Shown: positions 7,796-16,171 of the stretch, piece by piece | How positions within the stretch are numbered: position 1 is the first letter of the stretch | How the letters are laid out: the number at the start of each line of letters is the position of its first letter | Assembly: GCA_016235585.1 (NCBI GenBank) | Contig: JACRJY010000059.1 | Coordinates: 1 to 41,395 of the forward strand | Length of the DNA stretch: 41,395 bases | From: Verrucomicrobiota bacterium | GTDB taxonomy: Bacteria > Verrucomicrobiota > Verrucomicrobiia > Limisphaerales > JACRJY01 | Direction of reading: 5' to 3' | Notes under the pieces: generated by a model | Database searches by the model: none | What the model saw: the letters and a program-made list of their open reading frames with translations, nothing else | What the model was told of the DNA's origin: nothing | Made by a program: the position numbers and the translations under genes

Positions 7796-8088
7796 TGAAC
7801 AAGCGATTCCATACAGTGGAACGGATTGAGTTCGACGGCGACGTGATGCGTCTGGCCGTGGACGGCTCCGTGTATCGGCTTTCGGTGCCCGCCGTATCCG
7901 GGCGGCTGGCGCGGGCCACCGCTGAACAGCGCGGGCAGTTTCAAGTTTCGCCTTCCGGCTACGGGATTCACTGGCCTGCCTTGGATGAAGACTTGAGTGT
8001 GGACGGACTTATTCGGATGGCAAAAGACGATTTTGCGCCGGTTGATAAAAATGCAGCTTTGATTCTGAACGACAAACCAAACCAATGA
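7795..8088 (+). CDS. DUF2442-domain protein
   Basis: This 97-residue protein has the DUF2442 pattern: a short beta-rich N-terminal half (VERIEFDGDVMRLAVDGSVY) followed by SPSGYGIHWPALDEDLSVDGL. In the family, the W-P-x-L-D-E-D-L-S-x-x-G-L motif is nearly invariant. The start at 7795 overlaps the stop of the DUF4160 gene. A longer in-frame start at 7771 exists but would lie inside that gene. Its own stop overlaps the ATG of the next gene by four bases (ATGA at 8085-8088). The family is uncharacterised; proximity to DUF4160 and small-pair organisation suggest a two-component module. Confidence 0.87.
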   Translation: MNKRFHTVERIEFDGDVMRLAVDGSVYRLSVPAVSGRLARATAEQRGQFQVSPSGYGIHWPALDEDLSVDGLIRMAKDDFAPVDKNAALILNDKPNQ

Positions 8089-9638
8089 AAACACTTCGTC
8101 TTCTCACTCTATCGCTCATGGCCGCCGGCCTCGTCGCCAACGCGCAAGACTGGCCCATGTGGGGCGGCAATAACGCGCGCAACATGTATTCGCCCGCCAA
8201 GGGGCTGCCCGACCGCTTCGAGCCGGGCAAGCTCAAGGGCGATCAGGTGGACATGGCGACGACGAAAAACGTCAAGTGGGCCGCCAAGCTCGGCTCGCAG
8301 AGCTACGGCAACGTCGTCATCTCGCAGGGCAGGGTGCTCATCGGCACCAACAATGATTCACCCCGCGACCCCGCACACCAGGGCGACCGATCGACCGTCA
8401 TGTGCTTCGACGAGAAGACGGGCGAACTCCTCTGGCAGCTCATCGTGCCCAAGCTGAAATCCGGCAAGGTCAACGACTGGGAAAACCTCGGCATCCTTTC
8501 GTCGCCGCTGGTCGAGGGCGACCGCGTTTATCTCGTCACCAGCCGTTGCGAGGTGATTTGCCTCGACCTCAACGGTCAGGCCAATGGCAATCAGGGCATG
8601 ACCGACGAAGGTGCCTACATGGTGAAGGACGTCGGCAGCGCGCCCGCCAAAGTCGGCCCGAAGGACGCGGACATTCTCTGGGTCTATGACATGATGGACG
8701 AACTGGGCGTCTTCCCGCACAACGCCTCAAACAGCTCGCCACTGATGATTGGCGACCGCCTCTACGTCTGCACTTCCAACGGCCAGGACTGGACGCACGT
8801 GAACATCCCCTCGCCGCTCTCGCCGAGCTTCATCGCGCTCGACAAGAAGACCGGCAAGCTGGTCGGCGAGGATGACGCGGGCATCGGCCCGAAAATTTTC
8901 CACGGCCAGTGGACCTCGCTCTCCCACGCGAAGATCAACGGCAAGGACTTGGTTTTCGCCGGCGGCGGCGACGGCTGGCTCTACGCCCTCGACACGGCGA
9001 CGAAAAAAGTCGAGGACCGCGACGTGATGCCGGTCGTGTGGAAGCTCGACATGAACCCGCCCGAATACAAAGCGAAGGACGGCAAGCCCATCAAGTATCC
9101 CGCCGCCGAAGGTCCCAGCGAAGTGAACGCCACGCCGGTGATCTATAAGGGCCGCGTCTATGTCGCCACCGGGCAGGATCCCGAGCACGGCGAGGGCGTG
9201 GGCCGGCTCGCGTGCATTGATCCCACCAAGACGGGCGACATCACCAAGACCGGTGTGATCTGGGATTACAAGGGCGTCAACCGCAGCATCTCGACCGTCT
9301 CGATCGACCCGGCGACCGGGCTGCTGTTCCTTGGCGATTTCTCCGGCTTCGTGCACTGCCTCGACGCCGAGAACGGCACGCTCTACTGGAAGCACGACAT
9401 GAAGGCCCATATGTGGGGCAGCACGCTCGTCGCGGACGGCAAGGTTTATGTCGGCAGTGAGGACGGCGATCTCGTGGTGCTCGCCGCGAGCAAGGAGAAG
9501 AAAGTCATCAGCTCGTGCAACGTCGGTTCGCCGGTCTATTCCACGCCGGTCGTTGCAAACGGCGTCATCTACATCGCCAGCAACACGCACCTTTTCGCGC
9601 TGCATGACACGGCGAAGGCCAACCTGCCGAAGCCTTGA
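8085..9638 (+). CDS. Secreted PQQ-binding-like beta-propeller protein
   Basis: This 517-residue protein has a signal peptide MKTLRLLTLSLMAAGLVANA, then QDWPMWGGNNARNMYSPAKG, the WPMWGG opening of this propeller family. Propeller blades are visible as FDEKTGELLWQL, ALDKKTGKLVGED, YALDTATKKV, CLDAENGTLYWKHD and a C-terminal blade SPVYSTPVVANGVIYIASNTHLFAL. Nearly the whole mature protein is propeller, unlike the upstream paralogue with its extra C-terminal domains. A periplasmic or surface scaffold role is likely, and no catalytic site can be assigned. Its start overlaps the DUF2442 stop, so its translation may depend on that gene. The next gene starts 56 bases downstream. Confidence 0.9.
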   Translation: MKTLRLLTLSLMAAGLVANAQDWPMWGGNNARNMYSPAKGLPDRFEPGKLKGDQVDMATTKNVKWAAKLGSQSYGNVVISQGRVLIGTNNDSPRDPAHQGDRSTVMCFDEKTGELLWQLIVPKLKSGKVNDWENLGILSSPLVEGDRVYLVTSRCEVICLDLNGQANGNQGMTDEGAYMVKDVGSAPAKVGPKDADILWVYDMMDELGVFPHNASNSSPLMIGDRLYVCTSNGQDWTHVNIPSPLSPSFIALDKKTGKLVGEDDAGIGPKIFHGQWTSLSHAKINGKDLVFAGGGDGWLYALDTATKKVEDRDVMPVVWKLDMNPPEYKAKDGKPIKYPAAEGPSEVNATPVIYKGRVYVATGQDPEHGEGVGRLACIDPTKTGDITKTGVIWDYKGVNRSISTVSIDPATGLLFLGDFSGFVHCLDAENGTLYWKHDMKAHMWGSTLVADGKVYVGSEDGDLVVLAASKEKKVISSCNVGSPVYSTPVVANGVIYIASNTHLFALHDTAKANLPKP

Positions 9639-9694
9639 GTGTTCCGTTCAACGAAGCATCTCAAACACAGCCCTTAATTTAACCAGAACGAACC

Positions 9695-10777
<1,083 letters not shown>

Positions 10778-10813
10778 TTTGCGACGGCGAATTTCAGGTG
10801 GCATAATCCCGGC

Positions 10814-11032
10814 ATGAACTTGGAACACATTCGCGAACGGCTGGCCAACGGGTTCAAGCCGTTCTTCATTGAACTGTCGAGCGGCAAAAAAGTGCCTGTT
10901 CCCCACCCGGACTTCATTGCCGTGAGCAAAAATACGGTGGTGGTGATGGATGAGGACGACCATGCCACCCGCATTGACGCGCTCCACATCACGGCCCTCG
11001 AAGACATGAAGCCATCCAATCGGCGCAAGTGA
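10814..11032 (+). CDS. Small conserved hypothetical protein (72 aa)
   Basis: The protein reads MNLEHIRERLANGFKPFFIE, then LSSGKKVPVPHPDFIAVSKN and VVVMDEDDHATRIDALHITA. I recognise this as a recurrent small protein in Verrucomicrobia and Planctomycetes with no assigned function. It is soluble, with no signal peptide. The alternating short strands (FFIEL, TVVVMDED, TRIDALHI) suggest a small beta-barrel or Sm-like fold. It lies between the LuxE/PaaK-like gene (36 bases upstream) and the aldehyde-dehydrogenase-like gene (139 bases downstream), on the same strand, so co-transcription is plausible but no functional link is shown. Confidence 0.7.
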   Translation: MNLEHIRERLANGFKPFFIELSSGKKVPVPHPDFIAVSKNTVVVMDEDDHATRIDALHITALEDMKPSNRRK

Positions 11033-11171
11033 GTGAAACATTTCGTCAGCTTCAACCGAGTTCGTCGAAGCCGGCGCAACTGCTGGTGATGACGGCAGCA
11101 TGAAATTTCGCCGGCCTCGGCCACGAACACCATCGCCTGCCAGCGAACAAACCTCCGCCTGATTTTTATCC

Positions 11172-12608
11172 ATGACCAATATCCCCCACCTCCCCATTCT
11201 CCGGCTCGGCCGGCCCTACGAGAGCCTTGAGCATTACAAGGTCAAGGACCACCGCACCGGCGACGTGAAGGCCGTCGTCTCCTCGGTCAACTCCGGCATC
11301 ATCAAGAAGGATTTGCAGAAAATTTCCGCCAGCCGCGCCGCGCTGAACAAGTTCACCGTCGCGCAGCTCATCAAAATGAGCGCCAAGGCCGGCGACCTGT
11401 TCCTCCACGGCACGCTGCCGCTCGGCGACAAGGGCCACACGCAGTCGCCGCAGCAATACCTCGAGACGCTCGGCCTCACCAGCGGCCTGCCGCACGTGAT
11501 GGTGCGCCGCAACATGGCCAAGGTGCATTACGCCCTCACGCACCTCGGCGAAATTCTCAACGGCCTCTCGCGCGGCCTCGACCTCTCCGTCCTCGACCAC
11601 GGCTACGGCGAACAGTTCGGCACCAAGTTGAGTTTCTGCCCCACCACGCAGGCGCTCGGCCTCGTCATGCCGAGCAATTCGCCCGCCGTGAATTCCCTCT
11701 GGCTCCCCGCCATCGCGCTCAAGACGCCCGTCATCATCAAGCCCGGCAAGGAGGAGCCGTGGACGCCGTATCGGCTGATCCAGGCGTTCATCGCGGCGGG
11801 CGTGCCGGCGGAGGCGTTCGGGTTTTATCCGACCGATCACGAGGGTGCGGGCGTCATCCTCAAGACGTGCGGGCGCGCGCTGATTTTCGGCGACAAAAAC
11901 ACGATGGCCCAATACGCCCACAACCCCGCCATTCAGCTTCACGGCCCCGGCTGGAGCAAAATTCTCATCGGCGACGACTGCGTCGAGCACTGGCGCGACT
12001 ACCTCGACGTCATGGTCGCCTCCATCAGCGACAACGGCGGGCGCTCGTGCATCAACGCCTCGTCCATCGTCGTGCCCAAGCACGCCGCCGAAATCGCCGA
12101 GGCCCTCGCGAAACGCCTCGGCCCCGTCGAGCCGACGCGCGCCGACGACGAGCAGGCCCGCCTCTCCGGCTTCGCCAACGTCAAGATGGCCGAGCACATT
12201 GACGCGCAGATCGAGGACGAGCTGAAGACCCCCGGCGCGGTGGATGTGACCGCCCGGCACCGCCACGGCCCGCGCAAGGTTGTGTTCGAGGGCGGCACCT
12301 ACCTGCGCCCGACCATCGTGCTGTGCGACACGTTCAAGCACCCGCTCGCGCACAAGGAATACCTCTTCCCCTACGCCAGCGTCGTGCAGGTGCCGCAGCG
12401 GGAGATGCTTCACCAGATCGGCTACAGCCTGGCCGTGAGCGCGATCACGAAGGACGCGGCGTTCATCGGGGAGCTGCAGGCCTTCCCGGAAATCGAGCGG
12501 CTCAACCTCGGCCCCGTCTCCACCATGAGCATCTCGTGGGACCAGCCGCACGAGGGGAATATGTTCGAGTTCCTCTGGAAACGCCGCTCCATCGAACGCG
12601 CGTGGTGA
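11172..12608 (+). CDS. Aldehyde dehydrogenase superfamily protein, probable acyl (LuxC-like) reductase
   Basis: This 478-residue protein follows the ALDH plan. The Rossmann region reads VMPSNSPAVNSLWLPAIAL with N169 matching the oxyanion Asn, then TPVIIKPGKEEPWTP with the NAD(P)-binding Lys190, and NGGRSCINASSIVVP holds the catalytic Cys293. Where oxidative ALDHs have ELGGK with the general-base Glu, this protein has LHGPGWSK (about 256-263), so the Glu is missing. Loss of that Glu is typical of acylating or reductive members such as LuxC and PduP-like enzymes. With the LuxE/PaaK-like gene upstream, the likely reaction is NAD(P)H-dependent reduction of an activated acyl group to an aldehyde. 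No luciferase genes are present. A hairpin with a T run follows (12633-12659). Confidence 0.8.
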   Translation: MTNIPHLPILRLGRPYESLEHYKVKDHRTGDVKAVVSSVNSGIIKKDLQKISASRAALNKFTVAQLIKMSAKAGDLFLHGTLPLGDKGHTQSPQQYLETLGLTSGLPHVMVRRNMAKVHYALTHLGEILNGLSRGLDLSVLDHGYGEQFGTKLSFCPTTQALGLVMPSNSPAVNSLWLPAIALKTPVIIKPGKEEPWTPYRLIQAFIAAGVPAEAFGFYPTDHEGAGVILKTCGRALIFGDKNTMAQYAHNPAIQLHGPGWSKILIGDDCVEHWRDYLDVMVASISDNGGRSCINASSIVVPKHAAEIAEALAKRLGPVEPTRADDEQARLSGFANVKMAEHIDAQIEDELKTPGAVDVTARHRHGPRKVVFEGGTYLRPTIVLCDTFKHPLAHKEYLFPYASVVQVPQREMLHQIGYSLAVSAITKDAAFIGELQAFPEIERLNLGPVSTMSISWDQPHEGNMFEFLWKRRSIERAW

Positions 12609-12632
12609 GGCGGCTCAACAACCGATTCGGTC

Positions 12633-12659
12633 AACGCCGCGCCACGCGCCCGGCGTTTT
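12633..12659 (+). terminator. Rho-independent terminator after the ALDH-like gene
   Basis: The stem AACGCCG / CGGCGTT (7 bp, 12633-12639 with 12651-12657) closes an 11-base loop and ends in TTTT. It lies 25 bases past the stop codon and probably ends the transcript that starts near 5187 or 9695. Confidence 0.6.
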
Positions 12660-12695
12660 GCTTGGGGGAATGCCCGCGTTGAAGTGCGAAAGTGG

Positions 12696-12722
12696 GCCTA
12701 ACGACCCAGAGCATGGTTAGAC
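12696..12722 (-). other. Integron attC-like remnant (3' end of second cassette)
   Basis: Read on the minus strand, 10 bases after the lipoprotein stop codon, the sequence is GTCTAAC, 13 bases, GTTAGGC. These fit the RYYYAAC and GTTRRRY core sites of integron attC and pair at six of seven positions. The 27-base span is much shorter than a functional attC (about 55-140), so it may be a truncated or decayed site. Confidence 0.4.
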
Positions 12723-12732
12723 CGCGTGTAAC

Positions 12733-13149
12733 TCATCTCTGATGAAAATGAAACTTCGCTCCGGTCGCCTCAACTGCCGAACGGACACGCTCTCCGTCTT
12801 GTGCCTTGCCGACGAACAGGAGGCGTAAGTGTGGCAACTTCTGCGATCCGGGATAACGAAGCGCACGTAAAAGTGTCGAGGCAACCTTCGACGATGACTC
12901 GCTCCAAACAACCAAATCAAGATTCTGAGTCGCGCCTCTCTGCATGGTGCTTGCCAACGCCAACTCATCGCTGGTGCCCATGCTCGATAGCGCACTGCTG
13001 AGCGGGCCTGTATACATCACCTCGTGAATCTTGAGGTTGGTGTCGCTGCCGAAGGTCTGCACAGCGGCGGCGCGAATGCTGGTATCGCGTGGAGTTGTGG
13101 CGCAGCCGACAAGCAGGGCTGCGAGGAATAATGATGTGAGTATTTTCAT
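12733..13149 (-). CDS. Small lipoprotein, possible integron cassette gene
   Basis: This 138-residue protein starts MKILTSLFLAALLVGCATTP, with a clear lipobox (LVGC, Cys16), so it should be lipid-anchored in the envelope. The mature part contains LVVWSESSSKVASTLLRALR and LPHLRLLFVGKAQDGERVRS. I recognise no family. The frame is open 49 codons further upstream, but that stretch is encoded by a hairpin-forming, attC-like sequence (13158-13285). The ATG at 13149 is chosen because it gives a proper lipoprotein signal. The gene is isolated, short, tightly framed by recombination-like signals on both sides and oriented like its neighbour lipoprotein, which fits a mobile gene cassette. Confidence 0.7.
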   Translation of the reverse strand: MKILTSLFLAALLVGCATTPRDTSIRAAAVQTFGSDTNLKIHEVMYTGPLSSALSSMGTSDELALASTMQRGATQNLDLVVWSESSSKVASTLLRALRYPGSQKLPHLRLLFVGKAQDGERVRSAVEATGAKFHFHQR

Positions 13150-13157
13150 TTGTGGTT

Positions 13158-13285
13158 GTAGCCGCCGACCAAGCTCGGCGACCGGCGCTGGCAGCGCACG
13201 ACCGCCAAAGCTGATGATGTTGTAAAACCAGTGAATCATAAACTGAAACGCGCAGCGCTGGTTCGCTGCCGCGCACTTGTTACGC
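13158..13285 (-). other. attC-like hairpin site between two lipoprotein genes
   Basis: On the minus strand the site begins GCGTAACAAG (13285-13276), matching the R'' core RYYYAAC followed by the frequent AAG, seven bases after the upstream stop codon. Its arms GCGCGGCAGCG and CGCTGCC-A-GCGC (13264-13274 with 13185-13196) pair over 11 bp with one extrahelical base, as in folded attC sites. The right core is degenerate: GGTCGGCGG stands where GTTRRRY is expected. The roughly 128-base length fits attC. No gene starts in it that I would call. Confidence 0.5.
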
Positions 13286-13292
13286 GACGTAA

Positions 13293-13721
13293 TCATTTAA
13301 GCGCGTTCAGGAAACGCTGCCGCATCTGCTTTCCTTCAGATATGTCGGACATTTTCCAATTCGTGACATCCCGAAAACCTACTCGTCCAGCGACTGGATA
13401 AACATTCAGTCCGAGAAGCATCTGAGCAGTGGATCCCATGCGCCCCACAATCACGTATCCTTCCGTGGCCCGACTGCCATCAAAAATCAAATGTTGTTGC
13501 TGGGCGATCCTGGACATCGCGTTGATTGCAGCGTCGACCGCAGAATCAGGGTGCTGAGTTGGTGGAATAGACTGTTCGGGAAGCCGGTAATTGTTCAGCG
13601 TGCCCGCCAAACGCATTTGGGCCTCGGTTGGTTTCTCAGCCGAGCGTCCGCCTAGAGTCGGGTCAATAATCGAGCAACCGCCGACGAGAAACAGAAGGAA
13701 AGAAAACGTAAGAATTCTCAT
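13293..13721 (-). CDS. Small lipoprotein, possible integron cassette gene
   Basis: This 142-residue protein starts MRILTFSFLLFLVGGCSIID, a lipoprotein signal with lipobox (VGGC, Cys16). The mature part includes TEAQMRLAGTLNNYRLPEQS, DSAVDAAINAMSRIAQQQHL, IVGRMGSTAQMLLGLNVYPV and GKQMRQRFLNALK. I recognise no family. Base composition is visibly more AT-rich than that of the neighbouring housekeeping genes, suggesting transfer. An upstream in-frame ATG at 13742 overlaps the GTTAGGC junction and is not preferred. The stop lies seven bases before the attC-like site at 13285, the compact arrangement expected of a gene cassette. Confidence 0.7.
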   Translation of the reverse strand: MRILTFSFLLFLVGGCSIIDPTLGGRSAEKPTEAQMRLAGTLNNYRLPEQSIPPTQHPDSAVDAAINAMSRIAQQQHLIFDGSRATEGYVIVGRMGSTAQMLLGLNVYPVAGRVGFRDVTNWKMSDISEGKQMRQRFLNALK

Positions 13722-13733
13722 GTGGGTGTTATC

Positions 13734-13740
13734 GCCTAAC
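13734..13740 (-). other. GTTAGGC junction, possible cassette insertion point
   Basis: GTTAGGC on the minus strand, 13 bases before the lipoprotein ATG at 13721, matches the GTTRRRY core at which integron cassettes begin. The sequence upstream of it (13741-13860) is AT-rich and has no attC fold and no integrase gene, so this could be insertion at a secondary site or the edge of an old array. Confidence 0.4.
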
Positions 13741-13860
13741 ATTTAGGTAAATTGCACATTACAATATATTTCGGCGGGCATGATTAGAGGTTATTTCCCG
13801 CTTTCCTTTTGGTCAAGAAGGGATGAGGCGCGGTTGTCCGGCACGTTGCACCGGTGAGCA

Positions 13861-14364
13861 TCACCGCCCGGCGTTGGCCGTTTTCCAAATCAGCCGCAGC
13901 GCGCGGGCGAAGTCCTGCGGGCGGTCGCGCATCCAGCCGGTGAGCGCGGCGGGGGCGAGCCAGCGCAGTTCATCCACCTCGTCGGGGTGCATCACAAACG
14001 GGCCTTCGGCTTCGAGCCGGTAGGCCCAGACGAATTCCTGCCCGGTGTCGTCGCACGCGGCGATTTTGAAAAGGCGCACGGGCGGCGTGGCGGCGTGCAG
14101 GCCGATTTCCTCGCGCAGCTCGCGCACGGCGCAGGCGTCGTAGTCCTCGCCCGCGTCGAGATGGCCGGAGGCGGAGGAATCCCACAGGCCGGGCGCGGTG
14201 TCCTTCTTCATCGAGCGGCGCTGGAGCAGCACCTCGCCGCGCCGGTTGAAGACGAGCACGTGGACGGCGCGGTGCCGGAGGCCGAGCCGGTGGACTTCGG
14301 GGCGCGGGCGGCGGTCAATGACCTCATCGCGCTCGTTGACGACATCAAAGATTTCTTCGCTCAT
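13861..14364 (-). CDS. NUDIX hydrolase (YfcD / IPP-isomerase-like)
   Basis: This 167-residue protein has a complete Nudix box, G67-x5-E73-x7-REL-REE-I-G88-L (residues 67-89), which binds Mg2+ and hydrolyses nucleoside-diphosphate-linked substrates. The preceding HRAVHVLVFNRRGEVLLQRR and SMKKDTAPGLWDSSASGH, and the opening EIFDVVNERDEVI, place it with the YfcD group, which shares the fold of type-1 isopentenyl-diphosphate isomerase. Substrate specificity is unknown. A true isomerase would need its specific Cys/Glu pair, and no TNTCCSHP-type motif is present, so hydrolase is the safer call. It lies downstream of argC on the same strand, separated by the palindromic repeat at 14460-14528. Confidence 0.88.
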   Translation of the reverse strand: MSEEIFDVVNERDEVIDRRPRPEVHRLGLRHRAVHVLVFNRRGEVLLQRRSMKKDTAPGLWDSSASGHLDAGEDYDACAVRELREEIGLHAATPPVRLFKIAACDDTGQEFVWAYRLEAEGPFVMHPDEVDELRWLAPAALTGWMRDRPQDFARALRLIWKTANAGR

Positions 14365-14459
14365 GCGGATATTTTGACGGAACCTGAAAGGCCGGAAGGC
14401 GCGCCGGACAGGCTGGGAACCATGCCAGCCCGGCTGGTGGACAAATCCGAACGGGCAGC

Positions 14460-14528
14460 GAAGCGCCGGGCATTGCCCGGCGCGAACGGCCGTTGTTCCG
14501 CTCCCTGCCGAGCAATGCTCGGCGCTTC
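14460..14528. repeat. Paired palindromes in the argC-NUDIX gap
   Basis: GCGCCGGGCATTGCCCGGCGC (14463-14483, 10-bp stem) and GCCGAGCAATGCTCGGC (14507-14523) are two related GAGCAATGCTC/GGGCATTGCCC-type palindromes. They are framed by the outer complementary octamers GAAGCGCC (14460-14467) and GGCGCTTC (14521-14528). The design, a palindrome pair inside an inverted pair, is the same as that of the element at 2758-2906 but with different sequence. Confidence 0.75.
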
Positions 14529-14551
14529 CTCGCGCGCGGGCTTCACTGTCC

Positions 14552-15613
14552 TCAAACGAGGCCCGCCGTTTCGGGGAAGCCGCAGAGGAGGTTCATGCTC
14601 TGCACGGCCTGGCCGCTCGCGCCCTTCACGATGTTGTCCTCGGCGGACATGACGATGAGCCGGCCCGTGCGGCGGTCGAGCCGCCACGCGATTTCGATGA
14701 CGTTGGTGCCGGCGACGTTTTTGGTGTCGGGCAGCGAGTTGCCGTCGAGCAGGCGCACGAAGGGCTCGTGACCGTAGGCGTCCTGGTAGCACTCGGCAAT
14801 CGCCTCGCCGAGGGAGACGACTTCGGCGGCGCTCGCGAAATGTTTTTCCGGCGCGAGGTAAAGCGTGGTGAGGATGCCGCGATTCACCGGGATGAGGTGC
14901 GGGGTGAATTGAATCGTCACCTTGGCGTTCGCGGCAAAGGAAAGTTGCTCCTCGATTTCCGAAAGGTGCCGGTGCTTGGGCACGCCGTAGGGGCGCGCGC
15001 TTTCGTTGCATTCGACAAAAAGGTAGTCGGCCTCGGCCTTGCGGCCCGCGCCGCTCACGCCGCTCAACGAGTCGGCGATGATGCCGGTGGGCTTGATGAT
15101 GCCGGCGCGGAGCAGGGGAATGACCGGCAGCAGAATGCTCGTGGGATAGCAGCCGGGCGACGCGACGAGGAGCGCGGTCTTGATCTGCTCGCGGTAAATT
15201 TCCGGCAGGCCATAGACGGATTTTTTCAGCAGCTTCGGCGCGGGATGGTCGTGCGCGTAAAATTCCTTGTAGGCCGCCGCGCTCTTGAGGCGGAAGTCCG
15301 CGCTCAAATCAATGACGACGCAGCCGGCGTCGAGCAGTGGCACGGCGAACTCCGCCGCGACGCCGTGCGGCAGCGCGAGGAACACGATGTCGGCCTGCCG
15401 GGCGAGCACCTCGGCGTTCGGCTCGGAGAAGCGCAGCGTCTTAGATATCGGATGGCTGGCGAATTTCGGGAAAATCTGCGCGACGGTCTGGCCGGCGTTC
15501 TGGCGCGAGGTGACGGCGGCCAGCTCGACGTGCGGATGGTGGAGGAGCAGCCGCACGAGTTCCTCGCCGGAGTAGCCGGACGCGCCGATGATGGCGACTT
15601 TCTTGGTTGTCAT
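14552..15613 (-). CDS. argC: N-acetyl-gamma-glutamyl-phosphate reductase
   Basis: This 353-residue protein opens MTTKKVAIIGASGYSGEELV, with the NADP-binding GASGYSG loop (10-16). It continues with LALPHGVAAE, VIDLSADFRL, the catalytic Cys155 in VASPGCYPTS, and SLSGVSGAGRKA, all hallmarks of type-1 ArgC. It reduces N-acetylglutamyl phosphate to the semialdehyde in arginine biosynthesis and is cytoplasmic. Length is normal for the family (about 345). The ATG at 15613 is chosen over an in-frame TTG at 15628. It lies downstream of rplM-rpsI on the same strand, but a strong terminator and an inverted repeat separate them, so it probably has its own promoter in 15614-15700. The next arginine genes are not adjacent. 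Confidence 0.96.
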   Translation of the reverse strand: MTTKKVAIIGASGYSGEELVRLLLHHPHVELAAVTSRQNAGQTVAQIFPKFASHPISKTLRFSEPNAEVLARQADIVFLALPHGVAAEFAVPLLDAGCVVIDLSADFRLKSAAAYKEFYAHDHPAPKLLKKSVYGLPEIYREQIKTALLVASPGCYPTSILLPVIPLLRAGIIKPTGIIADSLSGVSGAGRKAEADYLFVECNESARPYGVPKHRHLSEIEEQLSFAANAKVTIQFTPHLIPVNRGILTTLYLAPEKHFASAAEVVSLGEAIAECYQDAYGHEPFVRLLDGNSLPDTKNVAGTNVIEIAWRLDRRTGRLIVMSAEDNIVKGASGQAVQSMNLLCGFPETAGLV

Positions 15614-15632
15614 GTTTTCAGGTTTCAAGTTG

Positions 15633-15682
15633 TCAGGTTATTACGTTGCAAGCCCGACGCGATTGATAACGTGATAACCTGA
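15633..15682. repeat. Inverted repeat upstream of argC
   Basis: The arms TCAGGTTATTACGTT (15633-15647) and AACGTGATAACCTGA (15668-15682) are complementary at 14 of 15 bases. They are part of a larger patch of TTTCAGGTT / AACCTGAAAACC repeats between 15612 and 15692. The patch lies just upstream of the argC start and may be an interspersed repeat or a regulatory hairpin. Confidence 0.65.
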
Positions 15683-15700
15683 AAACCTGGAACGAAAAGG

Positions 15701-15729
15701 AAAAACCCCGCCAGCGTTGCCGGCGGGGT
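15701..15729 (-). terminator. Rho-independent terminator of the rplM-rpsI operon
   Basis: On the minus strand, ACCCCGCCGGCAACGCTGGCGGGG forms a strong GC stem (15706-15712 with 15722-15728, extended past a mismatch) followed by TTTTTCC. It begins 21 bases past the rpsI stop codon. Confidence 0.9.
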
Positions 15730-15749
15730 CTTGCAAACTTTCGCTTCGT

Positions 15750-16145
15750 TTAACGCTTCGAGAACTGGAAGCGCTTGCGGGCGCCGGGCTGGCCGTATTT
15801 TTTGCGCTCCCTCATGCGCGGGTCGCGCGTGAGCAGGCCGTCGGCCTTGAGCTGCGGGCGCAGGGCGGCGTCCACGGTGAGCAGGGCGCGGGCGATGCCG
15901 TGGCGGATGGCGCCGGCCTGGCCGTTGGGGCCGCCGCCGGAGACGTTGACGCGGACATCAAACTTGCCGGTGGTCGCGGTGGTTGCGAAGGGCTGGGTCA
16001 CGAGGCCACGCTGGCCGTCGGTCACGAAGTAGGTTTCGTAGGGCCGGCCGTTGACGGTGATTTTGCCGTTGCCGGCGGCAAGGCGCACGCGGGCGACGGC
16101 GGTCTTGCGCCGGCCGGTGCCGAGGAATTCTTGAATGGCTGCCAT
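15750..16145 (-). CDS. rpsI: 30S ribosomal protein S9
   Basis: This 131-residue protein contains [16 protein letters not shown], the S9 signature region [20 protein letters not shown], and ends [11 protein letters not shown]. The conserved SKR tail reaches the P-site tRNA in the small subunit. Length and all landmarks are normal. It follows rplM by 26 bases, the classic L13-S9 operon, and ends in a strong terminator. No Shine-Dalgarno core precedes the ATG (ACCAACCAATCATT), notable for a highly expressed ribosomal gene. Confidence 0.98.
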   Translation of the reverse strand: MAAIQEFLGTGRRKTAVARVRLAAGNGKITVNGRPYETYFVTDGQRGLVTQPFATTATTGKFDVRVNVSGGGPNGQAGAIRHGIARALLTVDAALRPQLKADGLLTRDPRMRERKKYGQPGARKRFQFSKR

Positions 16146-16171
16146 AATGATTGGTTGGTGGAGGTGGAAAA

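Noticed and set aside
5187..9638. PQQ-dependent dehydrogenases
   Set aside because: The propeller repeats are of the PQQ-like scaffold type, opening with WRGPN/WPMWGG. I see no dehydrogenase active-site pattern and no PQQ biosynthesis genes in the window.
13150..13296. N-terminal extension of the lipoprotein at 12733-13149 (would start at 13296)
   Set aside because: It would bury the lipoprotein signal inside the protein and is encoded by a hairpin-forming attC-like sequence; the ATG at 13149 is the sensible start.
13861..14364. Isopentenyl-diphosphate isomerase (idi)
   Set aside because: The fold and Nudix box match, but the isomerase-specific catalytic Cys motif is absent, so a YfcD-like NUDIX hydrolase is the safer call.
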